From positions 1-5,125 of the forward strand of contig SYFN01000248.1 of the NCBI GenBank assembly GCA_005800405.1: a stretch of DNA of 5,125 nucleotides, written 5' to 3'. A program made the translations under genes and the position numbers. Shown in pieces: positions 4,541-5,125 of the stretch. The notes beneath the pieces were generated by a model that saw only the letters and a program-made list of their open reading frames with translations, was not told where the DNA came from and did no database searches. Each line of letters starts with the position of its first letter. The first letter of the stretch is position 1. This DNA comes from Burkholderiales bacterium. Lineage in GTDB: Bacteria; Pseudomonadota; Gammaproteobacteria; Burkholderiales; Burkholderiaceae_D.

Positions 4541-5125
4541 ATGAACCATCCTGCCCCTCCCTCCGCCCTAAGACGCGACATGCCTGAGGCATTGTTGGCT
4601 GAGTTGAAAACCGTTTTCGGCGAACGTTTGTCGACCTCCATGGCCATGCGAGAGCACCATGGGCGTGATGAATCCTCATATGACCCCATGCCGCCGGATG
4701 CGGTCGTGTTCGCGCATACATCCGACGAGGTCGCCGCTGCCGTTCGCCTCTGCAATCAATATCGCTTTCCAGTCATCGCTTATGGTACGGGCACCTCGCT
4801 GGAGGGCCACATTCTGGCGCTGCAGGGCGGACTGTCAGTCGATCTCTCGCAAATGAGTCAGGTGGTTGCGGTGAACCCGGAAGATCTGACCGTGACGGTG
4901 CAGGCGGGTGTGACACGCAAGCAGTTAAATACCGAAATCAAGGATACCGGACTCTTTTTTCCTATCGATCCGGGTGCGGATGCCTCGATCGGTGGCATGG
5001 CGGCCACCCGCGCATCAGGCACGAATGCCGTGCGTTACGGCACGATGCGTGAAAACGTGCTCTCGCTCACCGTGGTGACGGCTGAGGGCAAGATCATCAA
5101 AACGGGTACGCGCGCGAAAAAATCA
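4541..5125 (+). CDS. D-lactate dehydrogenase (cytochrome)-like FAD-linked oxidase, N-terminal part
   Basis: The frame is open from the ATG at 4541 to the window edge, giving 195 residues of a protein whose family is usually about 460-480 long. It matches the start of the FAD-binding domain of the VAO/PCMH flavoprotein family (FAD_binding_4), D-lactate dehydrogenase/GlcD branch. These enzymes oxidise a 2-hydroxy acid such as D-lactate to the 2-keto acid and pass electrons to a quinone or cytochrome. Visible signatures are HHGRDESSY at 39-47, the FAD-contacting loop VIAYGTGTSLEGH at 78-90 and DPGADASIGGMAATRASGTN at 143-162, followed by AVRYGTMRENVL. The GTGTSLEGH loop favours the D-lactate dehydrogenase subgroup over glycolate oxidase GlcD, where the loop more often resembles GTGLSGG. 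The substrate-binding C-terminal domain lies outside the window, so substrate is uncertain. There is no signal peptide. It is divergent from the adenosyltransferase gene with no obvious metabolic link. Confidence 0.92.
   Translation, partial: MNHPAPPSALRRDMPEALLAELKTVFGERLSTSMAMREHHGRDESSYDPMPPDAVVFAHTSDEVAAAVRLCNQYRFPVIAYGTGTSLEGHILALQGGLSVDLSQMSQVVAVNPEDLTVTVQAGVTRKQLNTEIKDTGLFFPIDPGADASIGGMAATRASGTNAVRYGTMRENVLSLTVVTAEGKIIKTGTRAKKS

Noticed and set aside
4500..4755. Minus-strand ORFs over the start of the dehydrogenase gene
   Set aside because: They overlap a clear FAD-linked dehydrogenase frame that has a good ribosome binding site. They are antisense shadows.

Overview
The window reads as a junction between conserved chromosomal genes on the right and a mobile, accessory segment on the left. 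It probably comes from a betaproteobacterium of the Burkholderiales. The clue is the divergent pair at the right end: a PduO-type cob(I)alamin adenosyltransferase (minus strand) and a D-lactate dehydrogenase/FAD-linked oxidase (plus strand), whose proteins look like those of Burkholderiaceae. Moderate GC together with a large ankyrin-repeat gene would fit a host-associated or endosymbiotic relative such as the fungal endobacteria. That placement is inference from recalled family resemblance, not from a search.

Layout, left to right. Positions 1-139 hold the ambiguous tail of something that starts outside the window. Positions 140-502 (+) encode a small charged, probably helical protein of unknown function. 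Positions 503-725 are a repeat-rich spacer with two inverted repeats, a 15-bp direct repeat and a possible very small ORF. The larger inverted repeat (648-702) may be a bidirectional terminator. Positions 726-1298 (-) encode a short tyrosine recombinase that has the catalytic domain only. Positions 1299-1453 are a spacer with a candidate integrase promoter and two small inverted repeats. This left third is visibly more AT-rich than the right half.

Positions 1454-3603 (-) hold one large ankyrin-repeat gene split into two overlapping frames. The reading frame breaks at a run of five G (2941-2945). Adding one base there would join the halves into one protein of roughly 715 residues. The same gene is also cut at its 3' end: its last ankyrin repeat stops in mid-repeat, and similarity to the sister repeats ends near position 1470, where integrase-side DNA begins. 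The locus therefore looks damaged twice, once by a homopolymer frameshift and once by a rearrangement or insertion. Near-identical DNA repeats inside the gene make further expansion or contraction by recombination likely.

Positions 3604-3846 carry a perfect 7-bp hairpin and no convincing gene. Positions 3847-4401 (-) encode the adenosyltransferase and 4541 to the window end (+) the N-terminal part of the FAD-linked dehydrogenase. The two share a 139-bp divergent intergenic region with a TACAAT -10-like hexamer inside a small inverted repeat. I found no CRISPR array, rRNA, tRNA or recognisable riboswitch, and nothing that amounts to a convincing new defence or metabolic system. The most useful observations are the doubly broken ankyrin gene, the integrase-side junction and the structured repeat element beside the integrase.
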